From the NCBI GenBank assembly GCA_951213105.1, contig OX578145.1, positions 118,127,239-118,191,238 of the forward strand: a stretch of 64,000 nucleotides of DNA. The letters are read 5' to 3'. Position 1 is the stretch's first letter. Each line of letters starts with the position of its first letter. Below the pieces are notes generated by a model that was given only the letters and a program-made list of their open reading frames with translations, did no database searches and was not told where the DNA came from. Position numbers and translations under genes: made by a program. Of the stretch, positions 47,021 to 58,767 are shown in pieces. Source of the stretch: Amaurobius ferox. Lineage: Eukaryota > Arthropoda > Arachnida > Araneae > Amaurobiidae.

Positions 47021-48529
47021 AGTGGGTCTGTGGAGACGATAACCGACGAACGAATGGACCGATTTGAACGAAATTTGGTACAAAAATCACAATCCATATA
47101 CACTGGAAGCCTATTGTTTTTATACGCAATCGAATGTTCAGAACCTCCCTAAATTTTCAAATGAAATTTTGAAAAAGTCGTCAAAAAACCAAAACCACTA
47201 ATAAAGTTACGCAAATAGACATTTCTTATGTAATTTTTCATAAGAAAACGATTGGCATAAATTTTAGAACGCTAACATGAACCGTTCTCGAGATATTGTA
47301 CATTTAAAAAGAAATATCAAAAAGTCATATAAAATAAAATAAAAATTTTCCTATTGAGAAACATGTTCACTTTTCATATGTAATACCATGCGATATATTG
47401 AGTGACATCATTCTCGTGGATCTAGCTCGTTCCATTCATGAGAAAAGATACTTTGAATAATACTTTTGTATTTGAACGCCAATAGTCATTTATTTATATG
47501 CTGTAAGAATAACTTATTTCTTAGTTCATAACGCTTGGCGATATTTTGGCGACGAAATTGGCGGAATGCCGCCAACTTGGCGACTTTTTTAAAATGTTGC
47601 CAAATTAACGAAAATCTCGCCAAATGGATAAAAATGACGCTAAATCAATGAAAATTACGATTAATTGTCGAAAATTCAATAGCTTGGAAAGAATATTAGT
47701 ATCAACTATAAGAAAAACCTATTTTTTTACTGTAAAAGTAGCAAATTCATTACATTATATAAGGAAAGTCATGTGTTGCCCACATCAGATTTTTCTTATA
47801 GTAGATACTTATGTTCTTTCCAAGATATTGAATTTCCTTCAATTAGTCGTCATTTTCATTGATTTGGCGTCATTTTTATCCATTTGGCGAGATTTTTGTT
47901 AATTTGGCAACAATTAAAAATGTCGCCAAGTTGGCGACATTCCGCCAAATTCGTCGCCATAATATCACCAAGCTTTATGGATGGAGAAATAAGTTATTCT
48001 TAGAGCAGATAAATTGCTATTGGTATTCAAATACAAAAGTATTATTCAAAGTATCTTTTTTCATGAGTGGAACGAGCTAGATCCACGAGAATGATGTCAC
48101 CCAATTTATCGAATGGTATTACATATGAAAAGTGAACATGTTTCTCAATAGGAAATATATTTTTTTATTATTTTATATGACTTTTTCATAATTTTTTTGA
48201 AAAATGTGCATGATCTCGAGAACGGTTCATGTTAGCGTTTTAAAATTTATGTCAATCGTTTTCTAATAAAAAATTACATAAGAAATATCTATTTGCGCAA
48301 CTTTATTAGTGGTTTTGATTTTTTGACGATTTTTTTAAATTTCCCTCGAAAATGTGGGGGGGTTCTGAACATTCGATTGCGTATAAAAACAATAGGCTTC
48401 CAGTGTTTACGGATTGTAATTTTTGTACCAAATTTCGTTCGAATCGGTCCATTCGTTTGTCAGTTATCGTCTCCACAGAGTCACTGACATACATAAGCAC
48501 ATACTTTCACACACACACACACACACACC

Positions 48530-48573
<44 letters not shown>

Positions 48574-48770
48574 TACTTTCACACACACATACACACACAC
48601 ACACACACGCATACTTTCACACACACACACACACACACACATCACTTCAAAAATGTTTGATTCGTGATCAGGGATGCTTGAAAAGTGCTCTCCCGTCGAA
48701 AACTCGAATTCGAATTTTCGACCCCGTCACAATACTTTCCTTATACATTATGTATATAAGGAAAGTAAAA
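46686..48770 (+). mobile_element. R1 copy split by a full-length inverted R1
   Basis: The plus-strand copy runs 46686-46757 (TCTGATGTGGGCAACACATG to GTTATT) and 47792-48770 (CTTATAGTAGATACTTATGT to the terminal hairpin). It carries an expanded (CA)n (48508-48642) of five blocks separated by TTTC(A/C) words. A full-length minus-strand R1 (46758-47791, long (GT)n at 46892-47018) is inserted between them, so the locus forms a near-1-kb inverted repeat. Confidence 0.88.
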
Positions 48771-49164
48771 ATCTGATGTGGGCAGCACATGACTTTCCTT
48801 ATATAATGCAATGAATTTACTTCTTTCACAGTTGAAAAGTGATGAAAAGATCAAGTTGTACTAAACACTATGTAATACGATTGTATGATTGTACGTCGAG
48901 TGGAGACTAATACTTCATATATTTTATTATTTTCATTTTATATATGATTTGATTATTATTAAAATAATATCCATATGAATTGAGTTAACCATCTATTTCG
49001 GCATGTTTTATATGTAATGAATGAAATTTCCGGATTTAAACTTACAACAGTTTTCTCTACCAATATTTTAAAATAATTACAATCATTTCATATATATGGA
49101 AGACATATGTATAAATAGTTATACTCAGATTAGTAGAACATATCTGAACCTTGAAGTTACAATT
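48771..49164. other. R1 5'-end fragment then unrecognised DNA
   Basis: 48771-48856 is another R1-type start (TCTGATGTGGGCAGCACATG to TTTCACAGTTGAAAAG) immediately after the previous copy's hairpin. 48857-49164 is AT-rich and unassigned. Confidence 0.6.
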
Positions 49165-49440
49165 ACTGATTCACTAGGGCGCGTCCAATCGGGCGAGGAG
49201 ACCAATCTAGCTGATCTAGTCTTTACTCTGTTAGCACTCTAGAGTCGAGCGTCCTCTCCGGCTGGAGACCGTTCTAGCTGATGTTGAAATTATGCGACTA
49301 CATTACATATTCACTAGAGTCGAGCGTCCCGTTCGGTTGGAGACCAACCTAGTTGATGTTGGAGTTCGATGAACACCGCATTCACTAGGTCAGCGTCCAC
49401 TCGGATGGGAGACCAATCTAGATGTTGAGCAATGGATGTT
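49165..49440. repeat. Four-unit degenerate repeat with a 5S-like motif
   Basis: Units of about 60-100 bp share CACTAG(A)GTCGAGCGTCC, then a CGG..GGAGACC element and CTAG(C/T)TGATGTTG. The last unit reads CTCGGATGGGAGACCAATCT and, 30 bp later, GATGTTGCAGGCTTTT. These resemble the GGATGGGAGACC and GTAGGCTT parts of eukaryotic 5S rRNA. It is not a 5S gene, since the 5' half is absent, but a 5S-derived repeat is conceivable. Confidence 0.6.
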
Positions 49441-49649
49441 GCAGGCTTTTCGGTGTAAGAATGGATTTCTAAAGAATTTGGGTGGAATATTTTTGTTTAA
49501 ACCAATTGGCTCCATTGCACTTTCTTTACCCTACATGTGTCGAAAGAATTTATGAATGAAGTCAAAGATTCTAATTCATTTTTCCAATGGATTTACAAGT
49601 TTCTTAACAATTTTCTTTAACTACGAAAATTGATGGGTTGTTAATTAGA

Positions 49650-50110
49650 AATTCTCTTGGTCTTTACATTAGAGCTATATATTATTTTAACTTTTTAGTG
49701 AGACCTAAATTAGAATACGCTTCATTATTCTGGTGTCCTGGTTATGTTTTTTATAGTCAGTTTAATAGAAATTACCGAGCTGAATTTTTACGATATTGAT
49801 TTTTTCCAGGCAACGGCTATTGTTCAAATGATCTTCCTAGTGCAGTGTTGAGAATAACGTTTGGTAAACTGTAATTAAAATTTCGAAGAAAATTATATTT
49901 AATTGTTTTTAACAATCTCATACATTGATTGTTTTCAGATATTGAATATTGTATCTCTTAATGTTTCGAAAATGGGTATGAGACTCATATCGATAATCTT
50001 TGGAAAAAAAATTGACGGTTAAATAGTAATTTTGCTGTTGCTAAATTTTGTGGCTTGTTTAATATTTGAAGTGATTATGAGAAAATTCTGAAATCTTGGA
50101 ATTATTCTTC
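49650..50110 (+). pseudogene. LINE reverse transcriptase C-terminal relic
   Basis: From about 49656 the plus strand reads ...LVRPKLEYASLFWCPGY, the hallmark (VRPxLEYAS..W.P) of the region following the RT palm in Jockey/CR1/I-type non-LTR elements. It then gives FLRY and a stop at 49797. A second frame further on reads KFRRKLYLIVFNNLIH and SDIEYCIS, matching the RRK..L..N.LI pattern that follows in these proteins. Upstream RT motifs are missing and several stops are present, so it is a dead fragment. Confidence 0.6.
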
Positions 50111-50239
50111 GTAAAATTTATAAATCGAGGGATTTTTTGTTCTAATATTCTTTCAGCTAGAACTGGAGGATGGCTAAACACACAAAATACGTTTTTGTAC
50201 CATCATACGCAGAAAACTCTATATATACTAATTACCAAG

Positions 50240-51830
50240 TGTCCGTCTGTCTGTCTGTCTGTCTGTTACGCTTTGTTTAGGCACTTCCCGAATAGATAGA
50301 CTTGCAATTTGGTACACGGCTCGATCGTTCGATAAAACCCCTTGGAAAAATCGAATTTTTCGAAAACGTTCTCTAGAAGGGGTGCTCCACACCAAGACGT
50401 TCGAAAAGTGAAATGATAGGAAAGATAGAGATAGAGACTTCAAATAATAGATAAGATAGAGACTTCAAATTTGGTGTATGGGTAAATCGTTCAAAAGGAA
50501 GAAAGTGTGCAATTTCAGATTTCCAATATTTTCCACTTAAGGGGGTGCTTCACACCAGAATGTTCGATTTACCGAATAAATGAGAAACGGCTCCTTTTTA
50601 AAAATTTGATAGAGACTTGAAATTAGGTATACGGACTAATCATTTGATGAAAACACCCAAGACGAATATAGTTTTTCAAAAATGTTCGTTTAAGGGGGTA
50701 CTCCAGAGGAAAACTTTCGAAAGGTGAATTGATAAGAAAACATACTTCGGGATGAGATAGAAATTTGAAATTTGGTGTACGGGTAGATAGTTTGGAAGGA
50801 AGACAGTGTACAATTTCAGTTCTCCAATATTTTCTACTTTAGGGGGTGTCGCACACAAAAATGTTCGATTTTCGGAATGAAGTAGAAACACCCCTTTTAG
50901 AACGTGATAGAGGCTTGATATTTGGTATACAGGCGAATCATTGAATAGGAAACCCATGAAGAATGGATTTTTCAAAAATGTATATTTAAGGAGGGGGGGG
51001 GGGGGGTACTCCACAAAAAAACATTCGAAAGGTGAAATGATAGAAAAAGTATGCTTCGCGATAAGATAGAGACTTCAAATTTGGTATACGTGTAGATAGT
51101 TAGAAATTAAGAAAGTGTGCAATTTCAGTTTTCCAACATTTGCTATTGTAGGGGCTGCCGCACACTAAAATGTTCGATTTGATGAACAAATGAAAAACGC
51201 CTCCTTTACAATGTGATAGAGGCTGGAAATTCAGTATATGGAGTAATCATTTGATAAAAAAACCTTAAGATTATTACGGTTTTTCAAAAATGATCATTTA
51301 AGGGGGTGCAGCACAGAAAAAACCTTCGAAATATGAAGTGTTAGAAAAACATGCTTCACGATAGGATAGAGACATCAAATTTGGTGTACTGGTAGATAGT
51401 TTGGAGATACTGGTAAATAATTTGGTGTACTGGTAGAAGAAAGTGTGCAATTTCAGATTTTCAATATTTGCAACTTTATGGGGTGCCGAACACAAATATG
51501 TTCGATTTTCGGAATAAATGAGGCACGCTTCCTTTAAAATGTGATAGAGGCCTGATATTTGGTATATGGGCCAATCATCTGATAAGAAAGCCAAGGCGAA
51601 CAGAGTTTTTCATAAATGTTCATTTATGGGTGTGCTCTACAGGAAAACGTTCGAAAGGGGAGATGATAAAATAGTATGCTTCGGGATGAGATAGAGACTT
51701 TAATTTGATGTACTGGTAAATAGTTCGAAAGGACGACGTGCGCAATTTAAAATTTACAATATTTTCTTCTTTAGGGGGTTCCGCACACTAAAATATTCGA
51801 TTTGCCGAATAAATGTGAAACGCGAATTAT
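50240..51830. repeat. Dimeric satellite-like array, ~310 bp unit
   Basis: About five units. Each has a first half (TTCAAATTTGGTGTACGGGT, AAGAAAGTGTGCAATTTCAG, AGGGGGTGCCGCACAC) and a second half (GATAGAGGCTTGAAATTTGG, ATAATCATTTGATAA-type, AAAATGTTCATTTAAGGGGG). The halves resemble each other, so the unit arose by dimerisation. A (GTCT)n tract (50243-50268) marks the left edge and a 14-G run (50993-51006) one unit. The open frames on the minus strand follow the repeat period and are not genes. Confidence 0.85.
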
Positions 51831-51834
51831 TAAA

Positions 51835-53090
51835 ACAAGAAAGATCAATCATGCTTAAAGCATTGATTATGAAACACTTTCCAATTCCAATGCAATTTTA
51901 TTTAAACATCTCTAAAATGCAATACATTCCTAAGTAATATTTTAAAACTTATCACAATACTACATTAATTTATTATATTTGAAAACTTAAACCTTCATCG
52001 AAAAAAATGACCTTCATTCAAAATGACGGCATTGAAATATAAATTGCCTGGTTTAAGCATCTCTAAAATGCGATACATTCCTCGGTAATATTTTTAAAAT
52101 CATCATAATACTACAAAATTTATTATATTTGAAAACTTCATCGAAAACAACTGACATTCATTCAAATGACGTCATAGAAAAAATAACACGCCTGGCTCTC
52201 TCTATAAAAGCAGCATTTCATTCATAACATTTTCCCAATCATTTCATTCATCACAGTACTAAAATAATTTGTTTTATTTAAAAACTTAAGACCATGGAGC
52301 TACAAGTAATTAAACTCTATGCTTAAAACTTCATCGAAAAAAATCGTCCTTCTCTGTGTAAAATCAATGAATATTTCATTCATATCAGCTATGCAGACTC
52401 CATGATCTAAATACTTTTGCGTTAAAAAAATACAGCAATTCTTATACAACTTATCCTACATATTTTGCTATTTACATTTTACATAGGGGAAAAATAGGCT
52501 TCGTTGTAGAAATAATCAAATTTGGATGAGCATTTAAACTCAAATATATTGTAATTGCGATGTTTCAGTATGTAGATGCACAGAATTTAAGCAAAAATAA
52601 AGTGGTTTTAGGACGAATACAACACTCAATATGAATTAAAAAGAACTTTAAAAATCATGATTTTGAGACAAGATGGATGCCGTATTATATTTTGAAGTGG
52701 GTCACGTGATCTTTTCATATCATGGTCACGTGATCGCTTCATATAAGAGATGTTATTATTATTTTAATTTTTATTTAAAAAACTACTGAATATATTTTGC
52801 TGAAATTTTTTTTATATATTTTATGGCATAATTTGAATATTACCGAAAAATTAGGTCCCATAGGATTCAATGTATTTCATTTTTTCAACTCGGGTTCAAT
52901 CCAAACTAATTAGGTGATATTATTCATTTGTATTCCCATAGATCCTACTGACCGTCTGAACAACATACTAAAATTTCATTTTGATTAAGTTATTTTCACG
53001 GCAATTATCGTGCTAACGGACAGACAGACAGACAGACAGAATGAACAAAGTTATAAACACTTTTCAACTTTGTTGTAAAGTGTTAAAAAT
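51835..53090 (+). mobile_element. R2 repeat, copy 4
   Basis: AACAAGAAAGATCAATCATG with ATGCTTAAAGCAT. Two perfect TCACGTGA boxes lie near 52703 and 52727, and (CAGA)n at 53021-53041. The intact terminal hairpin AACACTTTTCAACTTTGTTG then TAAAGTGTT sits at 53055-53085. The direct neighbour on the left is the 50.2-51.8 kb satellite. Confidence 0.9.
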
Positions 53091-53420
53091 GATAATATTC
53101 AGGGGGTTGCTTATTGCGAGACTGTTGATTTTCAACGGGTATTCGGCTAGTATTTCTATATCATTAATTTTCTAAATCAATTCCATTGGTATACAATCTA
53201 CCTTTTTTGAGACATTTTAATTTGTAGTTACAGCAGACGATTTTCTATTGCATTTTCTTAATGAGTTTATAGTTTTAGATTCCTTTGTGGTCACTTGAAT
53301 AACCGAGTTACATTTCAAATACTGGCAACGTGTGTCGGTTATTGTTATCAGATCAAACTACCGAAAAGGAATACTAAATAATTACCTAAATTTGCAAAAA
53401 AATTTACCTCAAACTGTTGA
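53091..53420. other. Unrecognised DNA
   Basis: No feature recognised between R2 and R1. Confidence 0.4.
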
Positions 53421-55245
53421 AAAAAATCTGATGTGGGCAACACATGACTTATAGTAGATACTAATATTCTTTCCAAGCTATTGAATTTTCGACAATTGAT
53501 CGTCATTTTCATTGATTTAGCGTCATTTTTATCCAATTGGCGAGATTTTCGTTAATTCGGCAACATTTCAAAAAGGCGCCAAGTTGGCAACATCCCGCCA
53601 AATTCGTCGCCAAAATCTCGACAAGCGTTATGGACGAAGATATAAGTTATTCTTACAGCAGATAAATGACTATTGGCGTTCAAATACAAAAGTATTACTC
53701 AAAGTATCTTTTTTCATGAATGGAACTAGCTGGATCCACGAGAATGATGTCACCCAATTTATCGAATGGTATTACATATGAAAAGTGAACATGTTTCTCA
53801 ATAGGAAATATTTTTTTATTATTTTATGACTTTTTGATAATTTTTTTTGGAAAATGTGCAATATCTCGAGAACGGTCCATGTTAGCGTTCTAAAATTTAT
53901 GTCAATCGTTTCCTAATGGAAAATTACATAAGAAATGTCTATTTGTGTAACTTTATTAGTGGTTTTGATTTTTTGATGATTTTTTCAAAATTTCATTTGA
54001 AAATTTAGGGGAGTTCTGAGCATTCGATTGCGTATAAAAACAATAGGCTTCCAGTGTTTACGGATTGTGATTTTTGTACCAAATTTGGTTCGAATCGGTT
54101 CATTCATTCGTCAGTTATCATCTCCACAGACTCACTGACACACACACACACACAGACATCACTTGTCGAAAATGTTTGATTCGTGATCAGGGATGCTTGA
54201 AACGTGCTCTCCCGTCGAAAACTCGAATTCGAATTTTCGACCCCGTCACAATACTTTCCTTATACATTATTACTTTCCTTATATACATAATGTATAAGGA
54301 GAGTATTGTGACGGGGTCGAAAATCCGAATTCGAGTTTTCGACATTATTACTTTTCTTATACATAATGTATAAGGAAAGTATTGTGACGGGGTCGAAAAT
54401 CCGAATTCGAGTTTTCGACGGCAGAGCACGTTTCAAGCATCCCTGATCACGAATCAAACATTTTTGAAGTGATGTCTGTGTGTGTGTGTGTGTCAGTGAG
54501 CCTGTGGAGACGATAACTGACGAACGAATGGACCGATTTGAATGAAATTTGGTACAAAAATCACAATTCGTAAACACTGGAAGCCTATTGTTTTTATATG
54601 CAAACGAATGTTCAGAACTCCCCTAAATTTTCGAGTGAAATTTTGAAAAAATCGTCAAAAAATCAAAACCGCTAATAAAGTTACGCAAATAGACATTTCT
54701 TATGTAACTTTTCATTAGAAAACGATTGACGTAAATTTTAGAACGTTAACATGAACCGTTCTCGAGATATTGCACATTTTTCAAAAAAATTATCAAAATG
54801 TTATATAAAATAAAGAAAAAATATTTCCTATTGAGAAACACGTTCACTTTTCATATGTAATGCCATGCGATAAATTGGGTGACATCATTCTCTTGGATCT
54901 AGCTCCTTCCATTCATGAAGAAAGATACTTTGAGTAATACTTTTGTATTTGAACGCCAATAGTCATTTATCTGCTGTAAGAATAATAAATTTCTCCGTAC
55001 ATAACGCTTGGCGAGATTTTGGCGACGAATTTAGCGGAATGTCGCCAACTTGGCGACATTTTTAATTGTTGCTAAATCAATAAAAATAACGACTCATTGA
55101 AGAAAATTCAATATCTTGGACAGAATATAAGTATCTGCTATAAGAATGACATTTTTTTAACTGTAAAAGTAGTAAATTCAATGCATTATATAAGGAAAGT
55201 CATGTGTTGCCCACATCAGATTTTGTATATTAGGAAAGTAACAAG
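53421..55245 (+). mobile_element. R1 copy with an inverted R1 inserted in its terminal hairpin
   Basis: The plus copy runs 53427-54269 (start TCTGATGTGGGCAACACATG with a ~70-bp internal deletion). It stops halfway through its hairpin at ACTTTCCTTATACATTA. A minus-strand R1 fills 54270-55225. The other half of the plus hairpin (GTATATTAGGAAAGT) follows at 55226-55240. At the junction the hairpin-side ~70 bp (TATTGTGACGGGGTCGAAAA) is present twice (54303 and 54381). Confidence 0.85.
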
Positions 55246-56085
55246 AAAGGTCAATCATGCAGAAAGCATTAATTATGAAACACTTTCCAACTGAAAGACA
55301 AAATGCGGTACATTCAGTGGTGATATTTTTTAATTGTCACAGAACTACGATAATTTATTTTACTTCAACAATTTAATTTAAACATCTCTAAAATGCGATA
55401 CATTCAGCGGTGATATTTTTAAAATTATCACAATGCTATTATAATTTATTATAATTGAAAACTTCATCGAAAAAAATGAACTTATTAAAATGATATCATC
55501 GAAATATAAATCGTCTGGTTCTCTAAGTAAAAACAGTGTACATTTCATTTATACACTTTTATTCCAGACTCCAAAGTTAAATAATTTTGCGTGGAAAAAT
55601 TCAGCAATTCTTATACAACTCATCTTTACAACCACTTGTTTACATTCTCCATCCATTAAAACTAGGTTCTTTGTAGAAATAATCAGTTTGCTGATCATTT
55701 AAACTCAAAAATATTGTAATTGTGTTGACGCAGAATATAGATGCACAAAAGTACTCAACAATCATGCTGTTTTAGGACGGATGCAAGTATGCAACACAAA
55801 ATATAAATTTGGAAGAGCTTTAAAAATCAGAATTTTTACTCTGGGGAAAGAAAGATGGATGCCATATTTTATTTTGAAGTGGGTCACGTGATCTCTTTAT
55901 ATTATATTGGTGTAATTATTATTTTGATTTTTATTTAAAAGACTACCGAACATATTTTGCTGATTTTTTTTTTTTTAATACATTTTATGGGATAATTTGA
56001 ATATTTCCTAAAACTTTCGAAGCAATGAACAAACAGCATAAGCACAGAATGCACAAAGTCACTACGTTGTAAATTGTTAAAAATG
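55241..56085 (+). mobile_element. R2 relic
   Basis: AACAAGAAAGGTCAATCATG at the 5' end, GGGTCACGTGATC near 55883 and TTGTAAATTGTTAAAAATG at the end match R2 with large deletions and about two copies' worth of substitutions. It directly abuts the R1 hairpin at its left. Confidence 0.75.
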
Positions 56086-56139
56086 GCTTCCATTTTTTTT
56101 CCTGCTGGGCTTAGCGTAGATGTTTAAAGATCGTTTAAA

Positions 56140-56675
56140 TTTATATTTAGTGTTGCAACCGTAGTGTAAAATTGCTTTATTTTTGTGTATTATCTGTGTA
56201 TTTTTTTTTTCTTAATTACCACTAACCTTTCTTCATTGTTACAACGATGCCTAATTTTATCGCTAAATTATAGCAAATAGAATGTAAACAAATCAAGCGA
56301 TTATAATATGGATTGTATAAGAATTGTTAATTTTTTATCACTCAAAATTATTTAGCTCTGGAGTCTGGAATATAAGTGATATGAATGAAATATTCATTGA
56401 TTTTACATAAAGATTATTTATATTTCGATGCAGCCTATTTATATTTCGATGGCGTAATTTGAATAAAGTTCATTTCGTGTAACTAGTATTAACTTTTTCG
56501 ATGAGTTTTAAGTTTTCAAGTATTATAAATTACTGTAGTACTGTGATAAATTAAAAAATGTCAACGCTGAATGCATCACATTTTAGAGATAGATATTTAA
56601 ATGAAATTGCATTTCAGTTGGAAAGTGTTTCATAGTCAATGCTTTATGCATGATTGAACTATCTTGTTTATTTTC
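56140..56675 (-). mobile_element. R2 relic, inverted
   Basis: Reverse-oriented R2 5' half ending in GCTTTATGCATGATTGAACT then ATCTTGTTT. Together with the previous relic it forms an inverted pair. Confidence 0.72.
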
Positions 56676-56689
56676 ATTTATTAATTATC

Positions 56690-58767
56690 AGCAGGTCAAT
56701 GCGTTTTCTCCCACCTTCTCTCTCTCTTTCATTTATTTAATTTTTAACAGGTAAATGCTTTTTCTCCCTCCTTCTCTCTTTCTTTCATTTATTTAATTTA
56801 AAACAGGTAAATGCGTTTTCACTCCCCTTTTCTCTCTCTTTCAATTATTTAATTTTCAACAGGTAAAGGCGTTTTCACCCTCCTTCTCTCTCTCTTTCAT
56901 TTATTTAATTTTCAACAGGTAACTGCCTTTTCTCCCTCCTTCTCTCTCTCTTTCATTTATTTAATTTTCAACAGGTAAAGGCATTTTTCTCCCCCCTTCT
57001 CTCTTTCAATTATTTAATTTTCAACAGGTAAATGCGTTCTCACCCTCCTTGTCTCTCTCTTTCATTTATTTAATTTTCAACAGGTAAATGCGTTCTCACC
57101 CTTCTTCTCTCTCTCTTTCATTTATTTAATTTTCAACAGGTAACTGCGTTTTCTCCCTCCTTCTCTCTCTGTTTCATTTATTTAATTTTCAACAGGTAAC
57201 CGCGTTTTCTCCCTCCTTCTCTCTCTCTTTCATTTATTTTATTTTCAACAGGTAACTGCGTTTTCTCCCTCCTTCTCTCTCTCTTTCATTTATTTAATTT
57301 TCAACAGGTACCTGCGTTTTCTCCCTCCTACTCTATCTCTTACATTTATTTAATTTTCAACAGGTAGATGCGTTTTCTATCCCCTTCTCTCTCTCTTTCA
57401 ATTATTTAATTTTCAACAAGTAAATGCGTTTTCTCACAGCTTCTCTCTCTCTTTCATTTATTTAATTTTCAACAGGTAACTGCGTTTTCTCCCTCCTTCT
57501 CTCTCTCTCTCTCTCTCTCTCTTTTATTTATTTAATTTTTAACGGGAAAATGCATTTTCTCCCTCCTTCTCTCTCTCTTTTATTTATTTAATTTTCAACA
57601 GATAAATGCGTTTTTTCCCTCCTTCTCTCTCTCTCTCTTTCATTTATTTAATTTTTAACAGGCAAATGCGGTTTCTCCCCCCTTCTCTCTCTCTTTCATT
57701 TATTTAATTTTCAACATGTAAATGCGTTGTCTCCCTCCTCCTCTCTCTCTTTCATTTAATTTTCAACAGGTAACTGCGTTTTCTTCCTCCTTCTGTATCT
57801 CTTTCATTTATTTAATTTTTAACAGGTAAATGCTTTTTCTCCCTCCTTCTCTCTTTCTTTCATTTATTTAATTTAAAACAGGTAAATGCGTTTTCACTCC
57901 CCTTTTCTCTCTCTTTCAATTATTTAATTTTCAACAGGTAAAGGCGTTTTCACCCTCCTTCTCTCTCTCTTTCATTTATTTAATTTTCAACAGGTAACTG
58001 CCTTTTCTCCCTCCTTCTCTCTCTCTTTCATTTATTTAATTTTCAACAGGTAAAGGCATTTTTCTCCCCCCTTCTCTCTTTCAATTATTTAATTTTCAAC
58101 AGGTAAATGCGTTCTCACCCTCCTTGTCTCTCTCTTTCATTTATTTAATTTTCAACAGGTAAATGCGTTCTCACCCTTCTTCTCTCTCTCTTTCATTTAT
58201 TTAATTTTCAACAGGTAACTGCGTTTTCTCCCTCCTTCTCTCTCTGTTTCATTTATTTAATTTTCAACAGGTAACCGCGTTTTCTCCCTCCTTCTCTCTC
58301 TCTTTCATTTATTTTATTTTCAACAGGTAACTGCGTTTTCTCCCTCCTTCTCTCTCTCTTTCATTTATTTAATTTTCAACAGGTACCTGCGTTTTCTCCC
58401 TCCTACTCTATCTCTTACATTTATTTAATTTTCAACAGGTAGATGCGTTTTCTATCCCCTTCTCTCTCTCTTTCAATTATTTAATTTTCAACAAGTAAAT
58501 GCGTTTTCTCACAGCTTCTCTCTCTCCTTCATTTATTTAATTTTCAACAGGTAACTGCGTTTTCTCCCTCCTTCTCTCTCTCTCTTTCATTTGTTTAATT
58601 TTCAACAGGTTAATGCGTTGCCTCCCTCCTTCTCTCTCTCTCTTTCATTTATTTAATTTTCAACAGGTAAATGCGTTTTCTCCCTCCTACTCTCACTTTT
58701 TCATTTACTTAATTTTCAACAGGTAAATGCGTTTTCTCCCCCCTTCTCTCTCTCTTTCATTTATTAA
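56690..58767 (+). repeat. ~56-bp minisatellite with juxtaposed splice-site-like motifs
   Basis: About 37 tandem units of GTAAATGCGTTTTCTCCCTC, CTTCTCTCTCTCTTTCATTT, ATTTAATTTTCAACAG. Each unit ends with a long pyrimidine tract, a TTTAAT branch-point-like word and TTTTCAACAG, followed at once by GTAAATG or GTAACTG. A higher-order duplication of 1,075 bp (56743-57817 versus 57818 to about 58580) is nearly identical, including private variants. One unit has an expanded (CT)n (57502-57522). The array continues after transposon insertions at 60070 and 61969. Confidence 0.95.

Noticed and set aside
50676..51594. Minus-strand ORFs with repeated YQIS-type words that looked like a repeat protein
   Set aside because: The periodicity follows the ~310-bp satellite and frames are broken between units.
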